From NCBI RefSeq assembly GCF_029968095.1, contig NZ_JASCIR010000028.1, positions 1 to 64,000 on the forward strand: a stretch of DNA of 64,000 bases. The letters are read 5' to 3'. This document shows, one piece after another, positions 8,782-17,094 of the stretch (positions are counted from its first letter, which is position 1; each line of letters opens with the position of its first letter). Origin of the DNA: Streptomyces solicavernae (lineage in GTDB: Bacteria; Actinomycetota; Actinomycetes; Streptomycetales; Streptomycetaceae). Both the position numbers and the translations under genes were made by a program. The notes under the pieces were generated by a model. It worked only from the letters and a program-made list of their open reading frames with translations, was not told where the DNA came from and ran no database searches.

Positions 8782-8813
8782 CGGGCTCCTCCGGCGGTGG
8801 CCGGGGGAGCCCG
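8782..8813 (+). terminator. Hairpin terminator between ngcG and the MFS gene
   Basis: Two stacked stems: CGGGCTCC with GGAGCCCG outside and CCGGC with GCCGG inside, loop GGTG. It lies between convergent genes and may serve both. Confidence 0.7.
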
Positions 8814-8832
8814 AGGAGCGGCGCCATCAGGC

Positions 8833-10521
8833 TCAGGCGCGCTCGCGGACACCGACCGGCTCCGGTGCCGACGCGAGCATCGGCTTCGGCTCCGACTTCG
8901 GCTTCGGCTTCGGTTCCGACTCCGACTCCGACTCCGACTCCGACTTCGGCTTCGGCTTCGGCTTCGGCTTCGGCTTCGGCTCGGGCGAATCTCCGTCCCC
9001 CACAATGGACTTGGGGATGCTCCGCAGTGCGAACGCGCCAAGGGCCAGGTGCAGCAGGCTCGCGACCAGCGCCGCCGTGTGCAGGCCGAGTACGAACGCG
9101 GCGTTGGCCTCGGCCGCCGACTCCCCGCCCAGCCCCGGAAGTTGCAGCGTCTCGCCCAGCGTCCCGGCCAGCCCCGGGCCGTCCAGGCGGAAGATCAGCG
9201 TGGCCAGCGAGCCGAGGAGCGCGATGCCGAGAGCGTTGCCGATCTCGTTGCTGGTCTCGGCGATCGCCGCCGCCGACCCCGCACGCTCCGGCGGCACCGC
9301 GGCGACGGCGGTGTCGGCGACGACGCTGAACGAGATCCCGTACCCGACCCCGCTGACCACGGTGGCCGCCACGTACCAGCCGACCCCGCCCGTCGCCCCC
9401 GTGGCGAGCAGCAGGAGCAACCCCGCGGCGACCGTGAAGTGCACGGTGACGAGCGCGGCGCGGACGCCCGTACGGGCGACGACGGCCGGCGTCACGACGC
9501 ACGTGACCGTGAGCACCACCGCACCCGGCAGCGCCACCAGCGCGGCCTCCAGGACGCGGAGCCCGAGGACGGACTGCAGGTAGACACCGCCCAGGTAGGC
9601 CACCGCCGACCACGCGGCGAGCGGCAGCAGCCCGGTGATCGCCGCCACCGTGAACACCCGGTCACAAAAGAGCCGGAAGTCGATCAGCGGGTGTTCCAGG
9701 CGGAGCTGGCGGCGTACGAACCAGAACAGCGCGGCGACACCGGCCGCGCCCGCGGTCAGCGAACCGGCGGACGGGCCGTCGGCGGCCAGATGCTTGACCG
9801 CGTACACGCTGAGCAGCAGGCCCGCGGCGGACAGCAGCACGCTCAGCGGGTCCACCCGGTCGGTGCGGGTGGAGCGCACCTCGCGCAGGAGCAGCGGCGC
9901 CAGCAGCAGGAACACCGCGACGACCGGCAGGTTGATCAGGAACACCGAGCCCCACCAGAAGCTGCTGAGCAGCTGCCCGCCGAGCACCGGGCCGATCGCG
10001 AACCCGGCGGCGAACGTGGCCGCGAAGATCCCGATGGCCCGCGAGCGCTGCCGGGCGTCCGGGAACAGTTCGCTGAGCACCGCGAGCGCCGAGGGCAGCA
10101 GCGTGGCGCCGGCGATGCCCATCAACGCCCGGAAGGCGATGAGGAGTTCGGCGCTCGGGGCGAACGCCGCACCGGCCGAGGCGAGCCCGAACAGCGTCGC
10201 GCCTGCCGTCAGCAGCTTGAGCCGCCCGTACCGGTCACCGATCGCACCGAACGCGACGAGCAGTGAGCCGACGGCGAAGCCGTACACATCGAGGATCCAC
10301 AGGGCCTGGTCGGCGCTGGGCGACAGGGCGGCGGACACGGCGGGCATCGCCAGGAAAAGCACCGAGCTGTCCATGGCGACCAGCAGCACGGGCCCGAGCA
10401 CGACGAGCAGCCCGAGCCACGCACGCGCGCCGGGGGAGGAGGGGGAGGAGAGGGACGAGAGGTTCGACGGGTTCGAGGGGGACGGGGAGGACTTGGCCGA
10501 GGAGGGTTGCTTCTCGTTCAT
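8833..10521 (-). CDS. MFS multidrug efflux transporter (DHA2-type, 14 TM)
   Basis: A 562-residue drug:proton antiporter with about 14 membrane helices. Motif A is AFGAIGDRYGRLKLL (about 80-94) and motif C is the Gly/Pro-rich AIGPVLGGQLLSS (about 165). The ATG at 10521 (MNEKQPSS) is used rather than the longer open frame. The final 50 residues are a cytoplasmic tail of Pro-Lys and Ser-Glu dipeptide repeats encoded by 6-bp tandem repeats, unusual for the family. It is transcribed towards ngcG and away from the GntR-TetR regulator. A motif shared with the promoter of the MmyB-type regulator lies 48-69 bp upstream, suggesting control by that protein. The exported compound is unknown. Confidence 0.85.
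   Translation of the reverse strand: MNEKQPSSAKSSPSPSNPSNLSSLSSPSSPGARAWLGLLVVLGPVLLVAMDSSVLFLAMPAVSAALSPSADQALWILDVYGFAVGSLLVAFGAIGDRYGRLKLLTAGATLFGLASAGAAFAPSAELLIAFRALMGIAGATLLPSALAVLSELFPDARQRSRAIGIFAATFAAGFAIGPVLGGQLLSSFWWGSVFLINLPVVAVFLLLAPLLLREVRSTRTDRVDPLSVLLSAAGLLLSVYAVKHLAADGPSAGSLTAGAAGVAALFWFVRRQLRLEHPLIDFRLFCDRVFTVAAITGLLPLAAWSAVAYLGGVYLQSVLGLRVLEAALVALPGAVVLTVTCVVTPAVVARTGVRAALVTVHFTVAAGLLLLLATGATGGVGWYVAATVVSGVGYGISFSVVADTAVAAVPPERAGSAAAIAETSNEIGNALGIALLGSLATLIFRLDGPGLAGTLGETLQLPGLGGESAAEANAAFVLGLHTAALVASLLHLALGAFALRSIPKSIVGDGDSPEPKPKPKPKPKPKSESESESESEPKPKPKSEPKPMLASAPEPVGVRERA
8880..8990. repeat. 6-bp tandem repeats in the MFS C-terminal tail
   Basis: Alternating GGCTTC and GACTCC units (plus strand) encode Lys-Pro and Glu-Ser dipeptides at the C-terminus of the efflux pump. 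The reading frame is preserved. Confidence 0.85.
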
Positions 10522-10831
10522 GCCGTCGACGATGCGGGGCCGCGCACACGGCAACCATCCCCGTCCCGTGGGTACACCTCGCAGGGTTACCCGGCACCGA
10601 CCGGCGAATTTCCAGGCACCTCTTGACACAGGCCATATCAGGAGGAAACTTGTCAATACACCAGAAGACCGAGGAATCGCACCGCCATTAGAGACGTCCC
10701 TTGGCAAGAGATTCCGAAGGTCCTGGCCAGGCCCCCGAAGCCCCGCGTTACCGGAGCCTCAGCGACGACTGAGGTAGATGGCAACGTAGAGGACTCCGGG
10801 GACTGTCTTGTTCGGGGCGCCTACCGGGCGC
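10522..10831. promoter_or_regulatory. MFS upstream region with operator candidates
   Basis: This 310-bp gap holds no gene. It contains the motif shared with the MmyB-type regulator promoter (10569-10590) and an inverted repeat TTGACA (10623-10628) / TGTCAA (10651-10656), which could be a promoter element or an operator. Confidence 0.5.
10569..10590 (+). promoter_or_regulatory. Shared motif, copy 1 (MFS promoter)
   Basis: The sequence GGGTACACCTCGCAGGGTTA recurs almost exactly upstream of the MmyB-type regulator at 13211-13230. Its core CCTCGCAGG is palindromic. It lies 48-69 bp upstream of the MFS start. A binding site for that regulator is the simplest explanation. Confidence 0.5.
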
Positions 10832-11836
10832 CTACCGGGTCCCTGCCGGGCCCCCACCCTCCTCGATCGTCGGCGTCAGCCCGTCGAGGAGCGCCTTGAG
10901 GCCCAGCTCCAGCAGCGCGTCGAGGCGCAGGTCGTAGCCCTCGTCCGCGAAGCTGCCGACGACCTTGGCGAAGGTCGGGAAACGGCCGGAATCTGTGAGT
11001 TCGCGCAGGTCAGACGCGTGATCGTCCATCCACTGCTGATCGGATCGGCCGGTCGCCGCCTCCGCGTGGGCCTCCCGCTCCAGGTGGACCGCCAGGCCCT
11101 GCACATGGCTGTAGAGCAGTACGTGAATGTCGAACAGCGTCGTGGCGTCGAGGCCGTGGCCGTCCAGTGCGTTGAGCAACCACTCGCCGTGGACCATCAG
11201 GTTCGGCACCAGCAACGGCCGCGTCAACGGGCCGAGTTGGGCCAGCCACGGGTGCCTGCGGTGCAGCGACCACAGGGTGCGCACGCCCGTCTCGACGCGC
11301 GGACGCCACCCCTCCGGGACGTCGACGGGGCAGCCCTGGTCGCCGTACGCCGCGTCGGCCATCAGCAGCACCAACTCGTCCTTGCCGCTCACGTATCGGT
11401 ACGGCGACATCGCCGCCACGCCGAGCCGGGCCGCGACACCGCGCATCGAGAGCCCGGACAGGCCTTCCGCGTCGGCGATCTCGATGGCGGTGCGCACGAT
11501 CCGCTCCCGGGTCAGCTCCGGCTCGGTGGCAGAGGGCGATGCCGGTGTGGGCGCAGCCGTACGGGGGTCGTGGGCCGGAGAGGCCGACCGCGCCACGACA
11601 GTCCCGGCCCTGGGTCGGGTCTCCACCACGCCCTCCAGGCGCAACGTGGTCAACGCCTTCGTGGCCGTGGCGAGCGCGACGCCCCACTCCTCGGCGATCC
11701 GGCGGGTCGACGGAACCCGGTCCCCCGGGGCGAGCTCACCGTCGGCGATCCGGCGCCGGATCTCGTCGACGATCCGCAGATAGGGCGGCCGGGCCGCGCT
11801 GCCTGTGTCCTTCGTCACGTCGTGATGCCTGTCCAT
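10832..11836 (-). CDS. GntR-TetR fusion transcriptional regulator
   Basis: A 334-residue protein with two DNA-binding modules. Residues about 18-82 are a GntR winged helix (YLRIVDEIRRRIADGELAPG, then STRRIAEEWGVA). After an Ala/Pro linker, residues about 108-160 are a TetR helix-turn-helix (IVRTAIEIADAEGLSGLSM, then LGVAAMSPYRYVSGKDEL), followed by a TetR-type ligand-binding domain. Such fusions are known in actinomycetes and usually repress adjacent oxidoreductases or pumps. It is divergent from the FAD monooxygenase, and two copies of a GntR-like palindrome lie in the shared promoter. The ligand is unknown, perhaps a substrate of that enzyme. Confidence 0.85.
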   Translation of the reverse strand: MDRHHDVTKDTGSAARPPYLRIVDEIRRRIADGELAPGDRVPSTRRIAEEWGVALATATKALTTLRLEGVVETRPRAGTVVARSASPAHDPRTAAPTPASPSATEPELTRERIVRTAIEIADAEGLSGLSMRGVAARLGVAAMSPYRYVSGKDELVLLMADAAYGDQGCPVDVPEGWRPRVETGVRTLWSLHRRHPWLAQLGPLTRPLLVPNLMVHGEWLLNALDGHGLDATTLFDIHVLLYSHVQGLAVHLEREAHAEAATGRSDQQWMDDHASDLRELTDSGRFPTFAKVVGSFADEGYDLRLDALLELGLKALLDGLTPTIEEGGGPAGTR

Positions 11837-11837
11837 T

Positions 11838-11851
11838 CTGTACTAGTGCAG
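11838..11851 (+). promoter_or_regulatory. GntR-type operator, copy 1
   Basis: CTGTACTAGTGCAG is a near-perfect palindrome right next to the start codon of the GntR-TetR gene. It is followed by AGGTGA, as is the second copy 47 bp away. Confidence 0.6.
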
Positions 11852-11884
11852 AGGTGAGCGGCGGCGATGGAGTCTGATCCTCAA

Positions 11885-11898
11885 CTGTCCTAGTCCAG
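11885..11898 (+). promoter_or_regulatory. GntR-type operator, copy 2
   Basis: CTGTCCTAGTCCAG repeats the first palindrome with two changes. It is placed to block transcription towards the FAD monooxygenase. Confidence 0.6.
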
Positions 11899-11997
11899 AG
11901 GTGAAGTTGGGCTCGTTGAGCGGAGCATGCGTACGGCGTACGGTCCGTGTGCGTACAGCGTATCGAACCCATGGACCAACGCACCCGAGGAACCTCC

Positions 11998-13161
11998 ATG
12001 CAGCAACAGAACCCGAACCAGACCCAGACCCAGACCCAGAGCCGGAACCAGAACCGGACCGTGCTCATCAACGGCGGCGGCATCGCCGGACCCGTGCTCG
12101 CGTACTGGCTGCACCGCCACGGCCTCCGGCCCACGGTCGTCGAGCGCGCCGACGGCCCGCGCCCCGGTGGTCAGGCGGTGGACATCCGGGGCGTGGCCCT
12201 CGACGTGGTCGAGCGGATGGGTCTGCTCGAAGCGGCCCGCAAGGGCCGGACCCGGATGCGCGGCATGTCGGTCCTCGACGCCGAGGGCCGCGAGATCGAC
12301 CGCTCCACGGAGTTCACGTACAGCAGCGGCCGCCTCGACAGCGACGACATCGAGCTGCTCCGCGAGGACCTGGTGCGCATGGTGTACGAGCACACACGAG
12401 GGGTTGTCGAGTACCGCTTCGGCGACGGCGTCGCCACCCTCGACGAGGACGCGGACGGCGTGCACGTCGGCTTCACCCACGGCCCGCCCCGCACCTTCGA
12501 CCTGGTCGTCGGCGCCGACGGCCTGCACTCCGCCGTGCGCCGCCTCGCCTTCGGCCCGGAACCGGCCTACGCCCACCACCTCGGCAGCTGCCTGTCGGTG
12601 TTCAGCGCCGGCAACTTCCTCGGCCTGGACCGCCGGCAGGTCTGGCTGCGGGACGGCGACGCGGGCTTCGGCATCATGCCCGTACGGGACGACACCGAGC
12701 TCCGGGTCGCCTTCGGCTTCGGGACCGGCCCGGACGAGTACGACTTCCGGGACGGCGAGGCGCTGCGGGCGGCCGTCGTGGACCGGCTCGCCGCGCTCAA
12801 GTGGGAGGGCGCACGCCTCGCGGAGGCCGCGCGCACTGCCCCCGACTTCTACTGCGACGCCATGGCCCAGATCCGGATGGACCACTGGACGCGGGGCAGG
12901 GTCGCGCTGCTCGGCGACGCCGGGTACTGCCCGTCCCCGCTCTCCGGCCAGGGCACCAGCCTCGCCCTGGTCGGGGCGTACGTCCTGGCCGACAGCCTCG
13001 CCCGCGAGCCGTACGACCACCGTGCCGCCCACCGCCGCTACGAGCAGCGGATGCGCCCCTTCGTCGCCCTCAACCAGGCCCTCGCCACCGAGAACGAGGG
13101 CGGTCCCGCCGCGGAGGAGTCCGTCACCCGCGCCAAGAACGCGATCAGGCTGGACGGTTGA
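11998..13161 (+). CDS. FAD-dependent monooxygenase (PHBH/TetX-like)
   Basis: A 387-residue group A flavoprotein hydroxylase. The N-terminal dinucleotide fold is NGGGIAGPVLAYWLHRHG, the DG motif is VGADGLHSAVR (about 157-167) and the FAD-ribityl GD motif is ALLGDAGYCPSPLSGQGTS (about 301-319). The family includes Tet(X) and aromatic hydroxylases, so roles in antibiotic inactivation or in tailoring are both possible. The start at 11998 follows GAGGAAC at 11987-11993. The first 20 residues are a Gln/Asn/Thr tract from 6-bp repeats. Divergence from the GntR-TetR gene and nearness of an MFS pump suggest an inducible detoxification unit. Confidence 0.8.
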   Translation: MQQQNPNQTQTQTQSRNQNRTVLINGGGIAGPVLAYWLHRHGLRPTVVERADGPRPGGQAVDIRGVALDVVERMGLLEAARKGRTRMRGMSVLDAEGREIDRSTEFTYSSGRLDSDDIELLREDLVRMVYEHTRGVVEYRFGDGVATLDEDADGVHVGFTHGPPRTFDLVVGADGLHSAVRRLAFGPEPAYAHHLGSCLSVFSAGNFLGLDRRQVWLRDGDAGFGIMPVRDDTELRVAFGFGTGPDEYDFRDGEALRAAVVDRLAALKWEGARLAEAARTAPDFYCDAMAQIRMDHWTRGRVALLGDAGYCPSPLSGQGTSLALVGAYVLADSLAREPYDHRAAHRRYEQRMRPFVALNQALATENEGGPAAEESVTRAKNAIRLDG

Positions 13162-13210
13162 GCTCTGGAGGGTACGGACGTACGCCCCGAGAGGTGCGTG
13201 CGGGTGGCCC

Positions 13211-13233
13211 GGGTGCACCTCGCAGGGGTAGTC
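13211..13233 (+). promoter_or_regulatory. Shared motif, copy 2 (MmyB-type regulator promoter)
   Basis: GGGTGCACCTCGCAGGGGTA matches the copy upstream of the MFS gene at all but two of 20 positions. It lies 44-66 bp before the regulator start, a suitable place for autoregulation. Confidence 0.5.
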
Positions 13234-13276
13234 ACAACCCGCCCCGCCCCGGAGGAAACGCCCTAGCCTCGAAGCC

Positions 13277-14200
13277 ATGCAGACCGAAAGCCTCGGGGGC
13301 TACCTCAAGAACCGCCGCGACCGTGTCACGCCCGACGACGTGGGCCTGCGCACCTACGGCACCGCACGCCGCGTACCCGGCCTGCGCCGCGAGGAGTTGG
13401 CGCAGCTGGCCGGGGTGAGCGCCGGGTACTACACGCGGCTCGAACAGGGGCAGGCCGGCACCGCCTCCCAGCAGGTGCTCGACGCCCTCGCCGGGGTGCT
13501 GCGGCTCGACCCGACCGAGACCGCCCATCTGCACAACCTCGCCCGGCAGGGTGGCAGCCGGGGCGGCCCCCGGCTCGTACGGCCCCGGCCCGAGCGGCCG
13601 CACCAGCGTGTCCTCACCCTGCTCGACGCGCTCGGCGAGGCCAACCCGGCCGTCGTGCTCGGGCGGCGCGGCGACATCCTCGCCTGGAACCGCACCGGGC
13701 ACGCCCTCGTCGCCGAGCACCTCGACTTCGACGCGCCGCAGGACCCGGCCCGCCGCCCCTCCGTGCCGCGGATGTTCTTCCTCGACCCGCTTGCCCGCGA
13801 ACTGCACCGAAACTGGGACGAGCTGGCCCGTATCCACGTCGCGTACCTGCGGCTGACCGCGGGCCGGTACCCCACCGACGGGCGGCTCGCCGAGCTGATC
13901 GGTGAACTCACGATGCGCAGCGCCGAGTTCGCGACGCTGTGGGCGAAGGGCGATGTCGCGGACTGCACCGTCGGGCGGATGAGCCTTCAGCATCCGACGG
14001 TCGGCGGGGTCGACGTCGACTACCAGGTGTGGCTGCAGCCCGAGAGCCCCGACCACCGCCTGGAGCTCTACACCCCGGCCGACACCGCCTCCGCGGACGC
14101 GCTGCGGCTGCTCGCGGCGCAGGTCGCGGGGGCGGGGGACGAGCGGCGCGAGCCCGCGTCGGCGGGCCCGGCCGCGGCCGAGGAAGAAGCTGTCTTGTGA
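13277..14200 (+). CDS. MmyB-like XRE-family regulator
   Basis: A 307-residue regulator. The N-terminal HTH (about 8-90) contains VPGLRREELAQLAGVSAGYY and TRLEQGQ, the signature of actinobacterial MmyB-type proteins. The C-terminal PAS-like MmyB ligand-binding domain follows (AVVLGRRGDILAWNRTGHAL, then LTMRSAEFATLWA). Members of this type usually regulate a neighbouring oxidoreductase or transporter. A nearly identical motif precedes this gene and the MFS gene 2.7 kb away, so the pump is a good target candidate. It is the last gene of the insertion before rok7B7. Confidence 0.85.
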   Translation: MQTESLGGYLKNRRDRVTPDDVGLRTYGTARRVPGLRREELAQLAGVSAGYYTRLEQGQAGTASQQVLDALAGVLRLDPTETAHLHNLARQGGSRGGPRLVRPRPERPHQRVLTLLDALGEANPAVVLGRRGDILAWNRTGHALVAEHLDFDAPQDPARRPSVPRMFFLDPLARELHRNWDELARIHVAYLRLTAGRYPTDGRLAELIGELTMRSAEFATLWAKGDVADCTVGRMSLQHPTVGGVDVDYQVWLQPESPDHRLELYTPADTASADALRLLAAQVAGAGDERREPASAGPAAAEEEAVL

Positions 14201-14246
14201 ACCTACCTCCGTCAAGGGCTTGACGGGCATTGTCCGGGGAGGCTGA

Positions 14247-14273
14247 GCTTAGGGTTTACAAGTTTTACTAAGC
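14247..14273 (+). promoter_or_regulatory. ROK-type operator candidate upstream of rok7B7
   Basis: Inverted arms GCTTAG (14247-14252) and CTAAGC (14268-14273) flank an A/T-rich centre (GGTTTACAAGTTTTA). A/T-rich palindromes of this style are typical ROK/NagC/XylR targets, and it lies 40 bp before the regulator start, which suggests autoregulation. Confidence 0.55.
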
Positions 14274-14312
14274 CGGAGCCTCAGAGAAGCGGCCCCGGCA
14301 AGGGAGGTCGTC

Positions 14313-15512
14313 GTGGAGACTCCGGGGTCGCAGTCGTCGCTGCACCGGGCCAATCTCGAACGGGTCGTGCGGGCCGTGCGGATGGCGGGATCGCTCACTC
14401 AGGCGGAGATCGCCAGGACGACGGGCCTGTCGGCGGCCACGGTCTCCAACATCGTGAGGGAGCTCAAGGACAGCGGCACCGTCGAGGTCACCCCGACCTC
14501 CGCGGGCGGCCGCCGGGCCCGCAGCGTCTCGCTCAGCGGGGACGCCGGCCTGGTCGGGGGCGTCGACTTCGGCCACGCCCACCTGCGCGTCGCCATCGGC
14601 AACCTGGCCCACCAGGTGCTCGCCGAGGAGGCCGAGCCCCTTGACGTCGACGCCTCCGCCGCGCAGGGCTTCGACCGGGCGGAGCAGCTCGTCAACCGGC
14701 TGATCGACGCGAGCGGAGTGGACCGCTCCAAGGTCGCGGGTATCGGCCTCGGCGTGCCGGGCCCGATCGACGTGGAGACCGGCACGCTCGGCTCGACGGC
14801 CATCCTGCCGGGCTGGCAGGGCACCAACCCCGGCCAGGAGCTCTCCGGCCGCCTCGGCGTCCCGGTGTACGTCGACAACGACGCCAACCTCGGCGCGCTC
14901 GGCGAGCTGGTCTGGGGCAGCGGCCGGGGCGTGAAGGACCTCGCGTACATCAAGGTGGCGAGCGGCGTCGGCGCCGGGCTCGTCATCAACGGTCAGATCT
15001 ACCGCGGCCCCGGCGGCACCGCGGGCGAGATCGGGCACATCACGCTCGACGAGTCGGGCCCGGTCTGCCGCTGCGGCAACCGCGGCTGCCTGGAGACGTT
15101 CACAGCCGCGCGGTACGTCCTGCCGCTCCTGGAGTCCAGCCACGGCTCCGGTCTGACGATGGAGAAGGTCGTCGCCCTCGCGCGCGACGGCGACCCCGGC
15201 TGCCGGCGCGTGATCGCCGACGTGGGCCGGCACATCGGCAGCGGCGTCGCCAACCTGTGCAATCTGCTCAACCCCTCGCGGGTGGTGCTCGGCGGGGACC
15301 TCGCGGACTCCGGTGAGCTGGTGCTCGGGCCGATCCGGGAGTCGGTCGGGCGGTACGCGATCCCGAGTGCGGCGCGGAAGCTCTCCGTACTGCCGGGGGC
15401 GCTCGGCGGGCGGGCCGAGGTGCTGGGGGCGCTGGCGCTCGCGCTCAGCGAGATGGGCGACTCGACGCTGCTCGACGGCGCGCAGGCCGCACCCGCACCG
15501 GCCTTCACATGA
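14313..15512 (+). CDS. rok7B7: ROK-family regulator (Rok7B7-like)
   Basis: A 399-residue repressor-type ROK protein. An N-terminal HTH (about 24-48: GSLTQAEIARTTGLSAATVS) precedes the sugar-kinase-like core. The core has the ATP/phosphate motif VDFGHAHLRVAIG, EIGHITLDE, and the zinc motif CRCGNRGCLE (about 250-259). The GTG start is set by GGGAGG at 14301-14306. Its place directly before xylFGH, with ngcEFG upstream, matches S. coelicolor Rok7B7, which affects xylose uptake, carbon catabolite repression and antibiotic production. The insertion at 8833-14200 separates it from ngcG here. Confidence 0.85.
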   Translation: METPGSQSSLHRANLERVVRAVRMAGSLTQAEIARTTGLSAATVSNIVRELKDSGTVEVTPTSAGGRRARSVSLSGDAGLVGGVDFGHAHLRVAIGNLAHQVLAEEAEPLDVDASAAQGFDRAEQLVNRLIDASGVDRSKVAGIGLGVPGPIDVETGTLGSTAILPGWQGTNPGQELSGRLGVPVYVDNDANLGALGELVWGSGRGVKDLAYIKVASGVGAGLVINGQIYRGPGGTAGEIGHITLDESGPVCRCGNRGCLETFTAARYVLPLLESSHGSGLTMEKVVALARDGDPGCRRVIADVGRHIGSGVANLCNLLNPSRVVLGGDLADSGELVLGPIRESVGRYAIPSAARKLSVLPGALGGRAEVLGALALALSEMGDSTLLDGAQAAPAPAFT

Positions 15513-15565
15513 GTTCCCGAGCCCCGCGCTCCCGGGGCGGTACGCACATCGGTCTTCACTTAGAT

Positions 15566-15607
15566 AACGGATGGCACCGTTGTCATCTCGTTAAGGATTT
15601 ACTCCTT
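15566..15607 (+). promoter_or_regulatory. Inverted repeats upstream of xylF
   Basis: Two dyads lie in the rok7B7-xylF gap: AACGG-N6-CCGTT (15566-15581) and AAGGA-N5-TCCTT (15593-15607). CTTAG at 15559-15563 matches an arm of the palindrome before rok7B7. These are candidates for ROK or other sugar-regulator binding. Confidence 0.4.
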
Positions 15608-15684
15608 GACGCTGCTCTCGCGGCCGAGTTGACTTCCAGCCACCTCGGCCGCAACGACGCGGCCTCGTCAGGGAGGCACCCCGT

Positions 15685-16779
15685 ATGAACGCAGTGACGC
15701 GCCGCGTCGTCATAGGCACCGCGACGGTTTCCATGGCACTGGCGATGACCGCCTGTGGCAAGGCCGGAGAGGTCGAAGAGGCGGGCGGCGGTGACGGCAG
15801 GACCATCGGTCTGCTGCTGCCGGAGAACAAGACCACGCGCTACGAGACCTTCGACCGCCCGCTCATCGAGGGCAGGATCAAGGAGCTGTGCTCCGACTGC
15901 GAGGTCAAGTACAACAACGCGGCCCAGGACACCGGGACCCAGAAGAAGCAGTTCGAGGCGCTGCTCACCCAGGGTGTCGAGGTGATCATCCTGGACGCCG
16001 TCGACTACAAGGCCACCAAGTCCTGGGTGAAGAAGGCCAAGGACCAGGGCGTGAAGGTCGTCGCGTACGACCGTCTCGCCGAGGGCCCGATCGACGCGTA
16101 TGTGTCGTACGACAACGAGAAGATCGGCCGCCTGCAGGGCCAGGGTCTGGTCGAGGCGCTCGGCGAGGACGCGGCCGACGCGAACGTTGTCATGATCAAC
16201 GGCTCGCCGACCGACCCGAACGCCGCGCTGTTCAAGAAGGGCGCCCACAGCGTCCTGGACCAGCAGGTCGGCAAGATCGTCTACGAGCAGGACATCCCGG
16301 ACTGGTCCCCGGACGAGGCCAACAAGAAGATGTCCGCCGCGATCGACTCCCTCGGCAAGGACGGCTTCGACGCCGTCTACTCCGCCAACGACGGCATGGC
16401 AGGCGGCATCATCACCGCCCTCGACAAGCGCGACGTGAAGGTCCCGGTGGGCGGCCAGGACGCCGAACTCGCCGGTCTGCAGCGGATCCTGAGCGGCGAG
16501 CAGGCGTTCACGATCTACAAGCAGATCAAGCCGGAGGCCGAGACCACCGCCGAGATCGCCGTCCGCCTCCTCCAGGGCAAGGACATCAAGGACCTCACGC
16601 CGACCAAGGTGGACTCGATCAGCGGCGAGTTCAAGGGCACCCCGGCGAAGCTGTACGACGCCCAGATCGTGACCAAGGCGGATATCGCCGGCACGATCAT
16701 CAAGGACAAGGTGTACAAGGCGAGCGAGATCTGCACGGCGGAGTTCAAGAAGGCGTGCGCGGCGGCGGGGATCAAGTAG
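15685..16779 (+). CDS. xylF: Xylose-type ABC transporter, solute-binding lipoprotein
   Basis: A 364-residue periplasmic-binding-protein-like sugar receptor (Peripla_BP_4). The lipoprotein signal ends at Cys24 (LAMTAC). The core has the two-lobe pattern: TIGLLLPENKTTRYETFDRP, QFEALLTQGVEVIILDAVD and VYSANDGMAGGIITAL. GGGAGG before the ATG supports the start. It is the first gene of xylFGH behind the ROK regulator. Xylose is assigned by similarity and synteny; other pentoses cannot be excluded. Confidence 0.85.
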   Translation: MNAVTRRVVIGTATVSMALAMTACGKAGEVEEAGGGDGRTIGLLLPENKTTRYETFDRPLIEGRIKELCSDCEVKYNNAAQDTGTQKKQFEALLTQGVEVIILDAVDYKATKSWVKKAKDQGVKVVAYDRLAEGPIDAYVSYDNEKIGRLQGQGLVEALGEDAADANVVMINGSPTDPNAALFKKGAHSVLDQQVGKIVYEQDIPDWSPDEANKKMSAAIDSLGKDGFDAVYSANDGMAGGIITALDKRDVKVPVGGQDAELAGLQRILSGEQAFTIYKQIKPEAETTAEIAVRLLQGKDIKDLTPTKVDSISGEFKGTPAKLYDAQIVTKADIAGTIIKDKVYKASEICTAEFKKACAAAGIK

Positions 16780-17094
16780 GGCTCGGTACTTGTCGGTCGC
16801 CGTCGGCTCGATCGCCGTCGGCTCGGTCCTCGTCGGCTCGGTCGCCGTCGGCTCGGTTGCCGTAGATCGCCCTCCGGGCTCGTCCTCAATCTCCCCCAGC
16901 CTTCGGCCGGGAGGTGCCCCCGGACGGGCTTGATTTGGCTGGTGTCCGCCGGACGGGCAGCAACAACCCCGAGCCGCCCCCGAAGTACCTCCGGTACCCC
17001 CGCCGCACTCCACCCCGCCGCGGCGGCGGGCACCGGACACCCCCCTCGTATCTCGCAAGTCCCGCCCGATCAGGCGGCGAAGGAGCTGATTCAC
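16780..17094. other. xylF-xylG spacer with repeats
   Basis: No gene is seen in this 315-bp gap. It begins with tandem copies of a 12-13-bp unit built on CGTCGGCTCG (about 16794-16860), then a dispersed element (16865-16891) that recurs downstream of xylH. The xylG ribosome site AAGGAG is at 17080-17085. Such a long gap inside an operon is unusual. Confidence 0.7.
16865..16891 (+). repeat. Dispersed GC-rich element, copy 1
   Basis: This 27-bp sequence, with core GGGCTCGTCCTCAATC, recurs at 19387-19413 with one mismatch. I recognise it as a common dispersed intergenic motif of Streptomyces chromosomes. Confidence 0.65.

Noticed and set aside
8833..15512. A full antibiotic biosynthetic gene cluster
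   Set aside because: Only one oxygenase, one pump and regulators are present; no scaffold-forming enzyme occurs in the window.
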